From Nitrosopumilaceae archaeon (lineage in GTDB: Archaea > Thermoproteota > Nitrososphaeria > Nitrososphaerales > Nitrosopumilaceae): a stretch of 10,355 nt of DNA. Of this stretch, positions 1 to 5,749 are shown piece after piece. The notes beneath the pieces are model-generated. The model saw only the letters and a list, made by a program, of their open reading frames with translations, was not told the origin of the DNA and ran no database searches. The DNA is taken from the NCBI GenBank assembly GCA_030697975.1, contig JAUYOQ010000235.1, positions 1 to 10,355 of the forward strand. The letters are read 5' to 3'. The translations under genes and the position numbers were made by a program. How positions within the stretch are numbered: position 1 is the stretch's first letter; the number at the start of each line of letters is the position of its first letter.

Positions 1-765
1 CACATCGAGCTTCGAACAAGGGCCATTCAGGAAAAAATCAAGACAAATACCATACATGCATCATCAGTCATTACCGCACTAGTTGGGGAATGTGGCCTGC
101 ATTATTACAAAATTGGCAAAGTTGTTACCATAATGAAAGAAATTCAAAGCACTAGTGCATATTATGCAATCTATGGAAATCTCTTGTCAGGAGATCATAC
201 CATACTGCTTTTAGAATACAACCAAGACGCAGATTTTTTCCTTGACCCAAAAGATGCACTATCAAACTTGCTTGCGTCTGAAAAAGAGCAGGCACGAAAT
301 GTATTATCTCAAAACATTTTTGCTATAGTTGCCTCAAGGATTGGACTAAAAGATCAGATGATTACTGCTGGCAAAATATCTAGTCTGATAAAGCTTGATT
401 TTGGAAAACCACCTCATACTATCATTATACCAGGAAGTCTTCACTTTACAGAATCTGGTGCACTAAAGGTTCTTGCAAAATGTATTGATGAACCAACTGA
501 TAACTCGACTCAGATAAAGAAAATATCTGATCAGATGATGGAAAAATATATTCCAATGGTAAAAAAGGCTCTAGAAGAGATAACACCACACTACAAAGAT
601 TCAAAGGAGTTTAAGCTAGTGCTAGAAAATGCTGGACTGTATATCGAAGATGCAAAAAAGTTCCACGAGCTGGGAAAAGATGAGCTTGCTGTGTTGAGTA
701 TAGGATATGCAGATGGTCTGGTTGATGCACTAAGAATGGCAAAAGGTTTTGAGCCTAAGATTTAG
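1..765 (+). CDS. dphB: Diphthine synthase (EF-2 diphthamide methyltransferase) with C-terminal DUF357 domain, 5' partial
   Basis: The frame is open from base 1, so the gene begins before the window; 254 residues are visible. Diphthine synthase uses S-adenosylmethionine to methylate the modified histidine of archaeal elongation factor 2, the second step of diphthamide synthesis. The family is recognised from HIELRTRA at the left edge (the THxxLRxxA region), then GECGLHYYKIGKVVTI, ASRIGLKDQMITAGK and LDFGKPPHTIIIPGSLH. The usual enzyme is about 260 residues and should end near visible residue 165. Here about 75 more residues follow (roughly 175-249), with helices and the pattern EDAKKFHELGKDELAVLSIGYADGLVDA, which fits DUF357, an archaeal helical domain of unknown function. 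About 95 N-terminal residues are missing. An ATG at 133 is internal to the conserved domain and is not the start. Identification is firm for DphB and good for DUF357. Confidence 0.9.
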   Translation, partial: HIELRTRAIQEKIKTNTIHASSVITALVGECGLHYYKIGKVVTIMKEIQSTSAYYAIYGNLLSGDHTILLLEYNQDADFFLDPKDALSNLLASEKEQARNVLSQNIFAIVASRIGLKDQMITAGKISSLIKLDFGKPPHTIIIPGSLHFTESGALKVLAKCIDEPTDNSTQIKKISDQMMEKYIPMVKKALEEITPHYKDSKEFKLVLENAGLYIEDAKKFHELGKDELAVLSIGYADGLVDALRMAKGFEPKI

Positions 766-838
766 TGGTTTTTCATAATACTTGAGGAGATTATAAGATT
801 ATTTGTATAGGAAAAGATCGAGAAATTTTGTTCAACCC

Positions 839-844
839 TTTTTT
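839..844 (+). terminator. Oligo-T tract, possible terminator of the diphthine synthase gene
   Basis: A run of six T follows dphB by about 75 bases, and a run of five T sits right after the stop codon (769-773). Archaeal transcription commonly ends at oligo-T tracts without a hairpin. The position between two plus-strand genes fits, but T runs are common in AT-rich DNA, so this is weak. The rest of 766-937 shows no convincing gene. Confidence 0.25.
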
Positions 845-937
845 CTGGATGATCTAGTATATGATTACGAAACATATCATCATAGTCACTCCTAAGCTGT
901 TGGACACGTTTTTTAGTACTTGATTCGTCTACATCCC

Positions 938-1366
938 ATGGCAGCTGAAAGCGATAAAATCCAAAGATGGAAAACTACAACAAAAATAGCTATTGTCATA
1001 ATTATTGCAGATTTGGGAATATTTGCAGCTGGAGTGTTTTTGGAAGATTTCCCAATTAGTTTGTCGGTGGTTGGAATTGGAATAATCACGTTTTTTGGAA
1101 TGCTATCAGTTGCAAAATATCAATCAATTGGCTCACAAAACGAAGAAAAAGATACAGGGCATATGAGAACTGCTTTAGCTGGCATGCTGGTTTGTATCTA
1201 TGTGGTTGTTGTAGTGTTAACTATGACAGGTGATTTTGAATCAAACAATGCTAATTCGGCTAATATTGTAGAACATTTTTCTCAGGTCATAATGGTAGTG
1301 ATAATATTCTATTTTGGATCAAAGGCTGCAAAAGAAATTGCAAAAGCCTATTCAAAGGGTAAATAA
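938..1366 (+). CDS. Small four-helix integral membrane protein, function unknown
   Basis: This encodes 142 residues. I do not recognise the family. It has a short polar N-terminus (MAAESDKIQRWKTTTK), hydrophobic helices at about 16-35, 40-59, 78-97 and 111-128, a charged loop at 60-77 (QNEEKDTGH) and a lysine-rich tail. No catalytic motif or cofactor-binding residue stands out. The ATG at 938 is chosen over an in-frame TTG at 920, because the TTG would only add a few non-conserved-looking residues and has no ribosome binding site. A T-rich TATA-like stretch at about 909-918 lies near 25 bp upstream of 938, fitting a leaderless transcript, but it is a poor match. It follows dphB by 172 bp and is probably transcribed separately. 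It is likely a lineage-specific membrane protein. Confidence 0.7.
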   Translation: MAAESDKIQRWKTTTKIAIVIIIADLGIFAAGVFLEDFPISLSVVGIGIITFFGMLSVAKYQSIGSQNEEKDTGHMRTALAGMLVCIYVVVVVLTMTGDFESNNANSANIVEHFSQVIMVVIIFYFGSKAAKEIAKAYSKGK

Positions 1367-1491
1367 TTCAAGAAAATAACAAGGGCCGTAATGAATAGTA
1401 ATTTCCAATTTGACTTATAACGAAAGATATAGCTAAAACCATAACGAAAATTGAGATTATGAAATAGTTTTAGAAATAGAGTTACTGTATA

Positions 1492-1761
1492 TTAGTATCC
1501 AAGCGTCAGTGGACTTTTTCTTTTGTGTGGTCGTTTTTGTGCAGAATTAGACTTTAGTTCGCGTATTGCATTTTTTAGAACTTCAGCTTGATGTTCAATT
1601 TCTTGCAGGTATTTTTTTTCAAACTCTTTTGTTTCGATTTTATACCTAGGATCGTCATCTGTTATCTCAAACTGGTTTGATTTATGACGCAGCTCATCAA
1701 TTTCTCTTTCCAAGTCTTTCTCAAAAGGTTCTAAAATGTCCAAGGCCCTTTTTATGCCCAT
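1492..1761 (-). CDS. Small charged coiled-coil protein, function unknown
   Basis: This encodes 89 residues, rich in Glu and Lys, predicted almost wholly helical. A first heptad-like stretch covers about 5-30 (LDILEPFEKDLEREIDELRH) and a second about 43-71 (TKEFEKKYLQEIEHQAEVLK and onward). A basic tail follows (QKRPHKRKSPLTLGY), which could contact nucleic acid or an acidic partner. There is no signal peptide or membrane segment. The ATG start is supported by a TATA box about 26 bp upstream, giving a leaderless transcript. It is divergent from ribL, sharing a 128-bp intergenic region that holds a palindrome, so the two may be co-regulated. The family was not recognised; the gene itself looks real from its composition and promoter. 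Confidence 0.65.
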   Translation of the reverse strand: MGIKRALDILEPFEKDLEREIDELRHKSNQFEITDDDPRYKIETKEFEKKYLQEIEHQAEVLKNAIRELKSNSAQKRPHKRKSPLTLGY

Positions 1762-1783
1762 GCCTAGTATTATGACATAATCC

Positions 1784-1789
1784 TTTATA
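1784..1789 (-). promoter_or_regulatory. TATA box of the coiled-coil protein gene
   Basis: On the minus strand this reads TATAAA, preceded by an A-rich stretch that could serve as the BRE (AAAAATCG). Its centre is about 26 bp upstream of the ATG at 1761, the spacing expected when transcription starts at the first base of the start codon. Confidence 0.6.
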
Positions 1790-1809
1790 CGATTTTTGGG
1801 TGCTACAAC

Positions 1810-1826
1810 TGTAATTTTACATTACA
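1810..1826. promoter_or_regulatory. 17-bp palindrome between divergent genes, candidate operator
   Basis: Perfect inverted repeat TGTAAT-N5-ATTACA. It sits between the minus-strand promoter at 1784-1789 and the plus-strand ribL start at 1890, upstream of both TATA-like boxes. Half-sites of 6 bp with centres one helical turn apart are typical of dimeric winged-helix regulators. Both ribL and the nearby ribK encode winged-helix domains, so autoregulation is possible; this is inference. Confidence 0.4.
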
Positions 1827-1889
1827 AGGCTTGCTTTTTTAGCAGATAATCGATGAATTAAAAAAGAGAAAGAGAGGCTGAAAATACGA

Positions 1890-2507
1890 TTGGATCCTCT
1901 AAACAAAGCCATCTTAGCTGCCATGTATGTTGCATCCCTATCAGATGACAACGTAACTGAAGTTGTAAAGAAAAAACACTTGATGTCAGATGATATTATC
2001 AATGCAAAAATTAATGATTTGGTAAAGAACGGTCTTGCCAAGCAAGACAGAAAATCACTTACAGAATTAGGGCGTACATCATTAAAGGTGGTTCTTGCTG
2101 GAGGAGTTTTTGATATAATTCATCCAGGACACATACATACACTAAATTCTGCAAAAGCGCTTGGCGATGTCTTAATTGTAGTTGTTGCAACAGACAAAAC
2201 TGCTCAAAAAATGAAAAAACGTGTGCCTTTACATAATCAAAAATTAAGACGTGAGCTTGTAGATTCGCTATTAATGGTTGATCTTTGTGTTGTTGGAAGT
2301 GAAGAGGATATTTTTAAAACAGTAGACTTGGTAAGGCCAGAAATTATTGCACTAGGTTATGACCAAGTGCACCAAGAGAAATTCATTATCGATGGATGTA
2401 GAAAGCTAAATCTTGATATCAAAGTAGCTAGATTACAATCTCCTATTCCAGAGTTTTCAAGCTCAAAGATAGAAAAGGAATATGGAGAATCTATTCACGG
2501 TATCTAA
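1890..2507 (+). CDS. ribL: FAD synthetase (FMN adenylyltransferase), RibL type, with N-terminal winged-helix domain
   Basis: This encodes 205 residues. The C-terminal part (about 66-200) is a cytidylyltransferase-like nucleotidyltransferase with GGVFDIIHPGHIHTL at 71-85, containing the HxGH nucleotide-binding motif (H78, G80, H81). It also has the late motif SSSKIEKEYG at 190-199. Archaeal RibL transfers AMP from ATP to FMN, giving FAD, in the cytoplasm. Residues 1-65 are additional: helices, a recognition-helix-like stretch MSDDIINAKINDLVKNGLAK and an LTELGRTSL wing-end pattern, which together resemble a winged helix. As I recall it, the Methanocaldococcus RibL is about 150 residues and lacks this part. 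TTG at 1890 is the only start that keeps the whole domain before the upstream stop at 1854; an AT-rich stretch at 1857-1864 lies about 29 bp upstream. The gene converges on ribK, the previous pathway step. Substrate choice between FMN and other nucleotidyl acceptors is inferred from this context. Confidence 0.85.
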   Translation: MDPLNKAILAAMYVASLSDDNVTEVVKKKHLMSDDIINAKINDLVKNGLAKQDRKSLTELGRTSLKVVLAGGVFDIIHPGHIHTLNSAKALGDVLIVVVATDKTAQKMKKRVPLHNQKLRRELVDSLLMVDLCVVGSEEDIFKTVDLVRPEIIALGYDQVHQEKFIIDGCRKLNLDIKVARLQSPIPEFSSSKIEKEYGESIHGI

Positions 2508-2510
2508 AGA

Positions 2511-3194
2511 TCATGATTTTATTGGAATTTTTATTGTTAGATTAGAGCCATCCTTTAGCTTTGCTGTCTTTCTTATGTTTATTTTTGAAATTAACTCTAT
2601 CACAGAATTGTCATGATGTGTTCGCTCCAAAATTACAAGCTCACAATCAATCAAATTGTTTAATTTTGCATTAAAGCATTTTACCCATCCATACGTCCTT
2701 TTTTCATCAGAAAATCCGTTAATCAAAATGCAATCACGATTATAAAATTGCGATACAGTCTCAATGTGCTCCTTTTTTGATAATTTTACATTCAGGGTTC
2801 CAGGAAATGGAACATATCCTATTTTTTCTTTGAACTGTTTTGTATAGCCTTTTAGTGACATATAGTAAGCACCCTCGCCCATGCCAGAGACTAGCATTCC
2901 TTTTAGCTCAACATAGGATGGTGCTGATTCAAGGCTTGTTCGTAGAACTGATGATAGTTTTACCATTTCAGAATAGCCCTTTGCAGTTATTTTGACTGAA
3001 ACGTTTTTTCCGCTAGTAACCCTTTCTATGAATCCGTCTTGCTCTAGCTCCAAGAGATGTTTTGAGGCAGCCTGTTGAGATTTGTTTATGCTTTTTCCAA
3101 GCGATGATGTAGTTATAGGAACAAAGTTGTGTTTTGCGCCTTTGCTCAGGAGTTGGGTTAGGGTAAGAAGGTGTTGAATTTTAAGATCAGACAT
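2511..3194 (-). CDS. ribK: CTP-dependent riboflavin kinase with N-terminal winged-helix regulator domain (RbkR type)
   Basis: This encodes 227 residues. Archaeal RibK phosphorylates riboflavin to FMN with CTP rather than ATP. Residues about 1-85 form a MarR-like winged helix (SLGKSINKSQQAASKHLLEL, then DGFIERVTSGKNVSVKITAKG). Residues 95-227 are the DUF120 kinase, with GMGEGAYYMSLKGY at 104-117, PFPGTLNVKL at 129-138, the RTYGWVKCF segment at 166-174 and LERTHH at 189-194. Full-length fusions of this kind are described as RbkR, acting as both riboflavin kinase and transcription regulator of riboflavin genes. It starts 5 nt after the dnaG stop, so it is probably co-transcribed with dnaG. No ribosome binding site is evident, suggesting coupled or reinitiated translation. 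Its stop codon lies 3 bases past the ribL stop, tail to tail. Identification is firm; regulatory targets are unknown here. Confidence 0.92.
   Translation of the reverse strand: MSDLKIQHLLTLTQLLSKGAKHNFVPITTSSLGKSINKSQQAASKHLLELEQDGFIERVTSGKNVSVKITAKGYSEMVKLSSVLRTSLESAPSYVELKGMLVSGMGEGAYYMSLKGYTKQFKEKIGYVPFPGTLNVKLSKKEHIETVSQFYNRDCILINGFSDEKRTYGWVKCFNAKLNNLIDCELVILERTHHDNSVIELISKINIRKTAKLKDGSNLTIKIPIKS
2517..2536 (+). terminator. T-rich tract after ribL, possible terminator
   Basis: Two T runs (TTTT at 2517 and TTTTT at about 2528) start about 10 bases after the ribL stop, the usual form of an archaeal oligo-T terminator. The tract lies inside the 3' end of the opposing ribK coding region, so termination here would limit antisense reading into ribK. 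Confidence 0.35.
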
Positions 3195-3199
3195 TAAAT

Positions 3200-4339
3200 C
3201 TAGGCAATGCCAAGCTCTGTAAATGTTTTTAATTTTAGACCGTCTGCGTTTGTAAGTTTTGCAACGCGGTGTCCTATTACATAGCCAATTCCTGCTTGCT
3301 TTGCACCCTCAATCAGTCTTTGTGTGATGATGCCATCTAAAACTAGATACTTTATTCCAGACTGCACAGAAAGTTTTGTGACAAGCTCACTAATTGGTAC
3401 TTTGAAGATTTCTTTTTCTTGTTCATCTAATGCAACAGCTTCAAGTGTTTCATTGAGTTGTGGATAAACTCGAGTTACCATTTCTGCAAGTGGCTTATCC
3501 TCAGGATCATGCAGTGTTGGCTTGGTAGTTTCTTGCTTCATTGCTTCTGCTGTACTTTTTAGTATGTCGTCGATTTGTTGTGGCGTAAGCTCTTCTACTT
3601 CTAGTCCTTCGTAAGCACGATGGATAACATCAATGTTTACAAGGGATTTTAGTTCTTTTAAAATAAATCCGCCTGCTCTGTCACCATCCAAAAAGGCAAC
3701 AACTTTTTTAGTGTCACATAGCTCTTTTATTGATTCGTCGATTTTTGCGCCCTCGATTCCAATTGCGTTATCATATCCTGCCCTTAACAGGTTAATTACA
3801 TCAGCACGTCCCTCAACTAAAATTATCCATGGCGAATCAAATATTGCAGGACCACATGGAAGTTTTTCCTTTCCGTATGTTGTTAGTTTGTTTGAAGATG
3901 TTTCATAAACGCTTTTGAGCATTGTGTCTCCTTCACTAAGTGTTTTTGTAGACCATTGTTGCTTGATTTCTTTTGCGCGTTTAACAATGTCTTCTTTTTT
4001 TGATGCACGAACATCATCAATTGCTAATAGTTTGAATTTGCAGTCAAATGGTCCAACCTTGTCTATGCTTTCTATTGCTGCTGCAATTAATGCACTAGTA
4101 TCAATGTCTGTGCTCATTGGAATTAGTGCCTCACCTACGGTAGTGTTTGAAGTTGCGTTAGTAGTTACTTCGATGCGACCTACCTTTGAGACTCTCTGAA
4201 GTTCATTCAGATTCATCTCAGGACCCAAGAGTCCTTCGGTCTGACCGAATATAGCTCCTATTATGTCGGCTCTTTCTACGAGGCCGTCAACTTCAAAGGA
4301 TAGCTTAACATGATATTTGACAATTCCACTTGTTGGCAT
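3200..4339 (-). CDS. dnaG: Archaeal DnaG-like protein (TOPRIM domain primase / exosome-associated)
   Basis: This encodes 379 residues, close to archaeal DnaG length. The N-terminal region (about 1-165) matches the archaeal type (TSGIVKYHVKLSFEVDGLVERADIIGAIFGQTEGLLG in pieces). The central TOPRIM domain carries WIILVEGRADVINLLRAGY at 171-189 with E176 and FLDGDRAGG at 216-224 with D218 and D220, the acidic metal-binding residues. The C-terminal part is helical and ends in FTELGIA. In archaea DnaG has primase activity in vitro and is a stable part of the RNA-degrading exosome, so both roles are possible. The ATG at 4339 has no in-frame alternative nearby upstream. A weak Shine-Dalgarno-like AAGGATGA lies about 10 nt ahead and a strong TATA box about 45 bp ahead, giving a short leader. 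ribK follows after 5 nt. Confidence 0.95.
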   Translation of the reverse strand: MPTSGIVKYHVKLSFEVDGLVERADIIGAIFGQTEGLLGPEMNLNELQRVSKVGRIEVTTNATSNTTVGEALIPMSTDIDTSALIAAAIESIDKVGPFDCKFKLLAIDDVRASKKEDIVKRAKEIKQQWSTKTLSEGDTMLKSVYETSSNKLTTYGKEKLPCGPAIFDSPWIILVEGRADVINLLRAGYDNAIGIEGAKIDESIKELCDTKKVVAFLDGDRAGGFILKELKSLVNIDVIHRAYEGLEVEELTPQQIDDILKSTAEAMKQETTKPTLHDPEDKPLAEMVTRVYPQLNETLEAVALDEQEKEIFKVPISELVTKLSVQSGIKYLVLDGIITQRLIEGAKQAGIGYVIGHRVAKLTNADGLKLKTFTELGIA

Positions 4340-4380
4340 TCTATAATCATCATCCTTTCAATTAACAATCAACTTATTTT

Positions 4381-4388
4381 TTATATAT
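4381..4388 (-). promoter_or_regulatory. TATA box of the dnaG-ribK transcription unit
   Basis: The minus strand reads ATATATAA followed by an A/T run, the best TATA box in the window. It is centred about 45 bp upstream of the dnaG ATG, so the transcript should start about 20 nt before the start codon. That would be one of the few genes here with a leader, matching the weak Shine-Dalgarno-like sequence at about 4348-4356. Confidence 0.6.
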
Positions 4389-4487
4389 TGGCTATAAGTG
4401 CGTATCGCAAAAATTTGTACCTCGCCATATCAATTCACTCAGATCTGACAAAATTTCGATTAATTACACATTAATGATAAATTTTCT

Positions 4488-4500
4488 AAAAATGGAAAAA
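4488..4500 (-). terminator. Double oligo-T terminator of the HesB/IscA gene
   Basis: On the minus strand two runs of five T (4500-4496 and 4492-4488) follow the stop codon at 4511 by about 11 nt. This fits intrinsic archaeal termination and separates the iron-sulfur gene from the dnaG promoter at 4381. Confidence 0.5.
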
Positions 4501-4510
4501 TATTGATTGT

Positions 4511-4861
4511 TTATTCTGTGCTAAACGAACTACCACATGAGCAGCTCTTTTTAACATTTGGATTGTTTATTTTAAATCCAGAACCCATGAGGCTTTCAAT
4601 ATAGTCAACGTTTGCACCTTTTAGGTGATCTTGACTATAACTGTCAATTAGCAACTTTATTCCGCTTTCCTCAATTACTAAATCGTCATCTTCAGGTTTT
4701 GTTTCAAAGCCCATGCCATAAGACAGACCTGAACATCCACCACCTTGTACATAAATTCGCAAGTATTCAGGATGCTCTGCTTCGTCTTTCATAAACTCGG
4801 TTATTTTTTCAGCTGCCTTTGGAGTGACAGTAACTAGTTTTTCTGTTTGTTCAGTTGCCAT
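4511..4861 (-). CDS. HesB/IscA/ErpA family iron-sulfur cluster assembly protein
   Basis: This encodes 116 residues, the usual A-type carrier length. A-type carriers hold and pass on Fe-S clusters to client enzymes in the cytoplasm. The three conserved cysteines are present: C43 in GGGCSGLSYGMGF, and C107 and C109 in the C-terminal SCSCGSSF. The segment MGSGFKINNPN before the last pair is also typical. Upstream residues 1-12 are a short polar extension. The ATG at 4861 is supported by a TATA box about 25 bp ahead and no ribosome binding site, so the mRNA is probably leaderless. It is a single-gene unit between an oligo-T tract and its own promoter. Whether it acts as SufA-, IscA- or ErpA-like cannot be told from sequence alone. 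The organism needs Fe-S proteins heavily, but no specific client is implied by the neighbours. Confidence 0.93.
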   Translation of the reverse strand: MATEQTEKLVTVTPKAAEKITEFMKDEAEHPEYLRIYVQGGGCSGLSYGMGFETKPEDDDLVIEESGIKLLIDSYSQDHLKGANVDYIESLMGSGFKINNPNVKKSCSCGSSFSTE

Positions 4862-4880
4862 ACAAAAAAAGGTAGCGCCT

Positions 4881-4890
4881 AATTATAATA
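4881..4890 (-). promoter_or_regulatory. TATA box of the HesB/IscA gene
   Basis: The minus strand reads TATTATAATT, preceded by GAAAAGCT, a plausible BRE. It is centred about 25 bp before the ATG at 4861, consistent with a leaderless transcript. Confidence 0.55.
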
Positions 4891-4920
4891 AGCTTTTCAT
4901 ACTGACTATAGTAGGAATTC

Positions 4921-4938
4921 AATAAAACAAGAAGAAAG
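4921..4938 (-). terminator. Pyrimidine-rich terminator after the crotonase gene
   Basis: On the minus strand a T-rich tract (CTTTCTTCTTGTTTTATT) begins about 12 nt after the stop codon at 4950. It would end the synthetase-crotonase unit before the HesB promoter. Confidence 0.35.
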
Positions 4939-4949
4939 TTAGGACTAGC

Positions 4950-5711
4950 TTACTTTTTTGATTTGTTTACAAACGCCGTCATGCGTTGCTCTCGATCAGG
5001 ATGAGTAAAACAGTTTCTCCATGCCAAAAGCTCAACTCCAAGACCAGTATCCAAGTCTGCGTTTCGTCCTTTGTTAATTGCAGTTTTTGACATTTGCACA
5101 CCCATTGCAGAATTTTCTGCAATTGTTTTTGCCATTTTCATTGCTTCGTCCATTAACGACGCTAATGGTACGACGTGATTTACAAGTCCGATTTCTTTTG
5201 CCTCTTCTGCTTTTATCATTTTTCCAGTGTAAACAAGCTCCTTTGCTTTTGCTATTCCGACTATTCTCAAGAGTCGTTGAGTTCCTCCCCATCCAGGTGG
5301 AATTCCAATTGTAACTTCGGGTTGTCCAAGCTTTGCTGTATCAGATGCAATTCTAATATCACATGACATTGCAAGCTCACAACCTCCACCTAAGGCAAAC
5401 CCATTTACTGCTGCTATGGTTGGTTGTCTTACGTTTTCAACTGTTGCAGTAAGTAGTTGGCCTAGTTTTGCATATTCTACTGATTCGTCTGGTGAGATTT
5501 TTGACATGTATTCAATGTCTGCACCAGCAGAAAATGCCCTATCTCCTTCGCCTGTTAAAATTATTACCTTAACGCTATCATCTGTTCCAGTTTTTTCAAA
5601 GATTGTAATTAGCTCTTTTGCAACATCACTATTCATTGCATTGAGTTTTTCTGGTCTATTGATTTTGATTATACAAATTCCATCTGATTTTGATGTTGTA
5701 ACCAGAGACAT
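4950..5711 (-). CDS. Enoyl-CoA hydratase/crotonase family: probable 3-hydroxypropionyl-CoA dehydratase / crotonyl-CoA hydratase
   Basis: This encodes 253 residues, full length for a crotonase. The family motifs are AFSAGADIEYM at 59-69 (oxyanion hole) and NGFALGGGCELAMSCDI at 103-119 with the catalytic-type Glu at 112. LGQPEVTIGIPPGWGGTQRL at 128-147 holds the second Glu at 132. Both acid residues needed for hydratase chemistry are therefore present. In Nitrosopumilus maritimus the homologue Nmar_1308 is reported to dehydrate 3-hydroxypropionyl-CoA and hydrate crotonyl-CoA in the HP/HB cycle. The gene here sits directly behind an ADP-forming acyl-CoA synthetase, as Nmar_1308 sits beside Nmar_1309. 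The gap is 38 nt with no terminator visible, so read-through is likely, but a weak TATA and a palindrome in the gap suggest extra control. Stereochemistry and exact substrates are inferred from context. Confidence 0.9.
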   Translation of the reverse strand: MSLVTTSKSDGICIIKINRPEKLNAMNSDVAKELITIFEKTGTDDSVKVIILTGEGDRAFSAGADIEYMSKISPDESVEYAKLGQLLTATVENVRQPTIAAVNGFALGGGCELAMSCDIRIASDTAKLGQPEVTIGIPPGWGGTQRLLRIVGIAKAKELVYTGKMIKAEEAKEIGLVNHVVPLASLMDEAMKMAKTIAENSAMGVQMSKTAINKGRNADLDTGLGVELLAWRNCFTHPDREQRMTAFVNKSKK

Positions 5712-5712
5712 T

Positions 5713-5730
5713 ATTAATTGCGAAATTAAT
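5713..5730. promoter_or_regulatory. Inverted repeat at the crotonase gene start, candidate operator
   Basis: Perfect 7-bp inverted repeat ATTAATT-gcga-AATTAAT, ending one base before the crotonase ATG. The same stretch also contains a direct repeat of ATTAATTGC (5713-5721 and 5725-5733). It would cover the expected transcription start of a crotonase-specific promoter. AT-richness makes chance occurrence possible. Confidence 0.3.
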
Positions 5731-5737
5731 TGCCGGA

Positions 5738-5745
5738 CTTAAATG
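5738..5745 (-). promoter_or_regulatory. Weak TATA-like box for the crotonase gene
   Basis: The minus strand reads CATTTAAG, centred about 30 bp before the crotonase ATG at 5711. It lies just ahead of the synthetase stop codon. It is a weak match and could give separate expression of the crotonase. Confidence 0.3.
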
Positions 5746-5749
5746 TTGT

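Noticed and set aside
848..881. GATGAT ... ATCATC inverted repeat upstream of the membrane protein gene.
   Set aside because: Short arms, 22-base spacer and no relation to a clear promoter; expected by chance in AT-rich DNA.
762..974. Open minus-strand frame of about 70 codons ending tail to tail with dphB, with protein-like composition (for example DESSTKKRVQQLRSDYDDMF).
   Set aside because: It has no ATG, GTG or TTG near its beginning, is closed by a stop just upstream, and overlaps the start of the plus-strand membrane protein gene. It could be a gene remnant but cannot be supported.
3324..3330. GTGATGA, matching the C box of C/D guide RNAs.
   Set aside because: No properly spaced D, C' and D' boxes were found, and the match lies antisense inside dnaG.
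3633..4199. Two plus-strand frames of about 90 codons opposite dnaG.
   Set aside because: They lie wholly inside the conserved dnaG coding region on the other strand, have low-complexity Ser/Pro-rich products and no promoter.
4459..4475. ATTAAT repeated around TACAC in the gap between the HesB gene and dnaG, recalling the repeat at 5713.
   Set aside because: ATTAAT is self-complementary and common in AT-rich DNA; the resemblance to 5713-5730 is too weak to claim a shared site.
5074..5742. Several frames on both strands overlapping the crotonase gene.
   Set aside because: The crotonase frame carries all family motifs; the others are its shadows.
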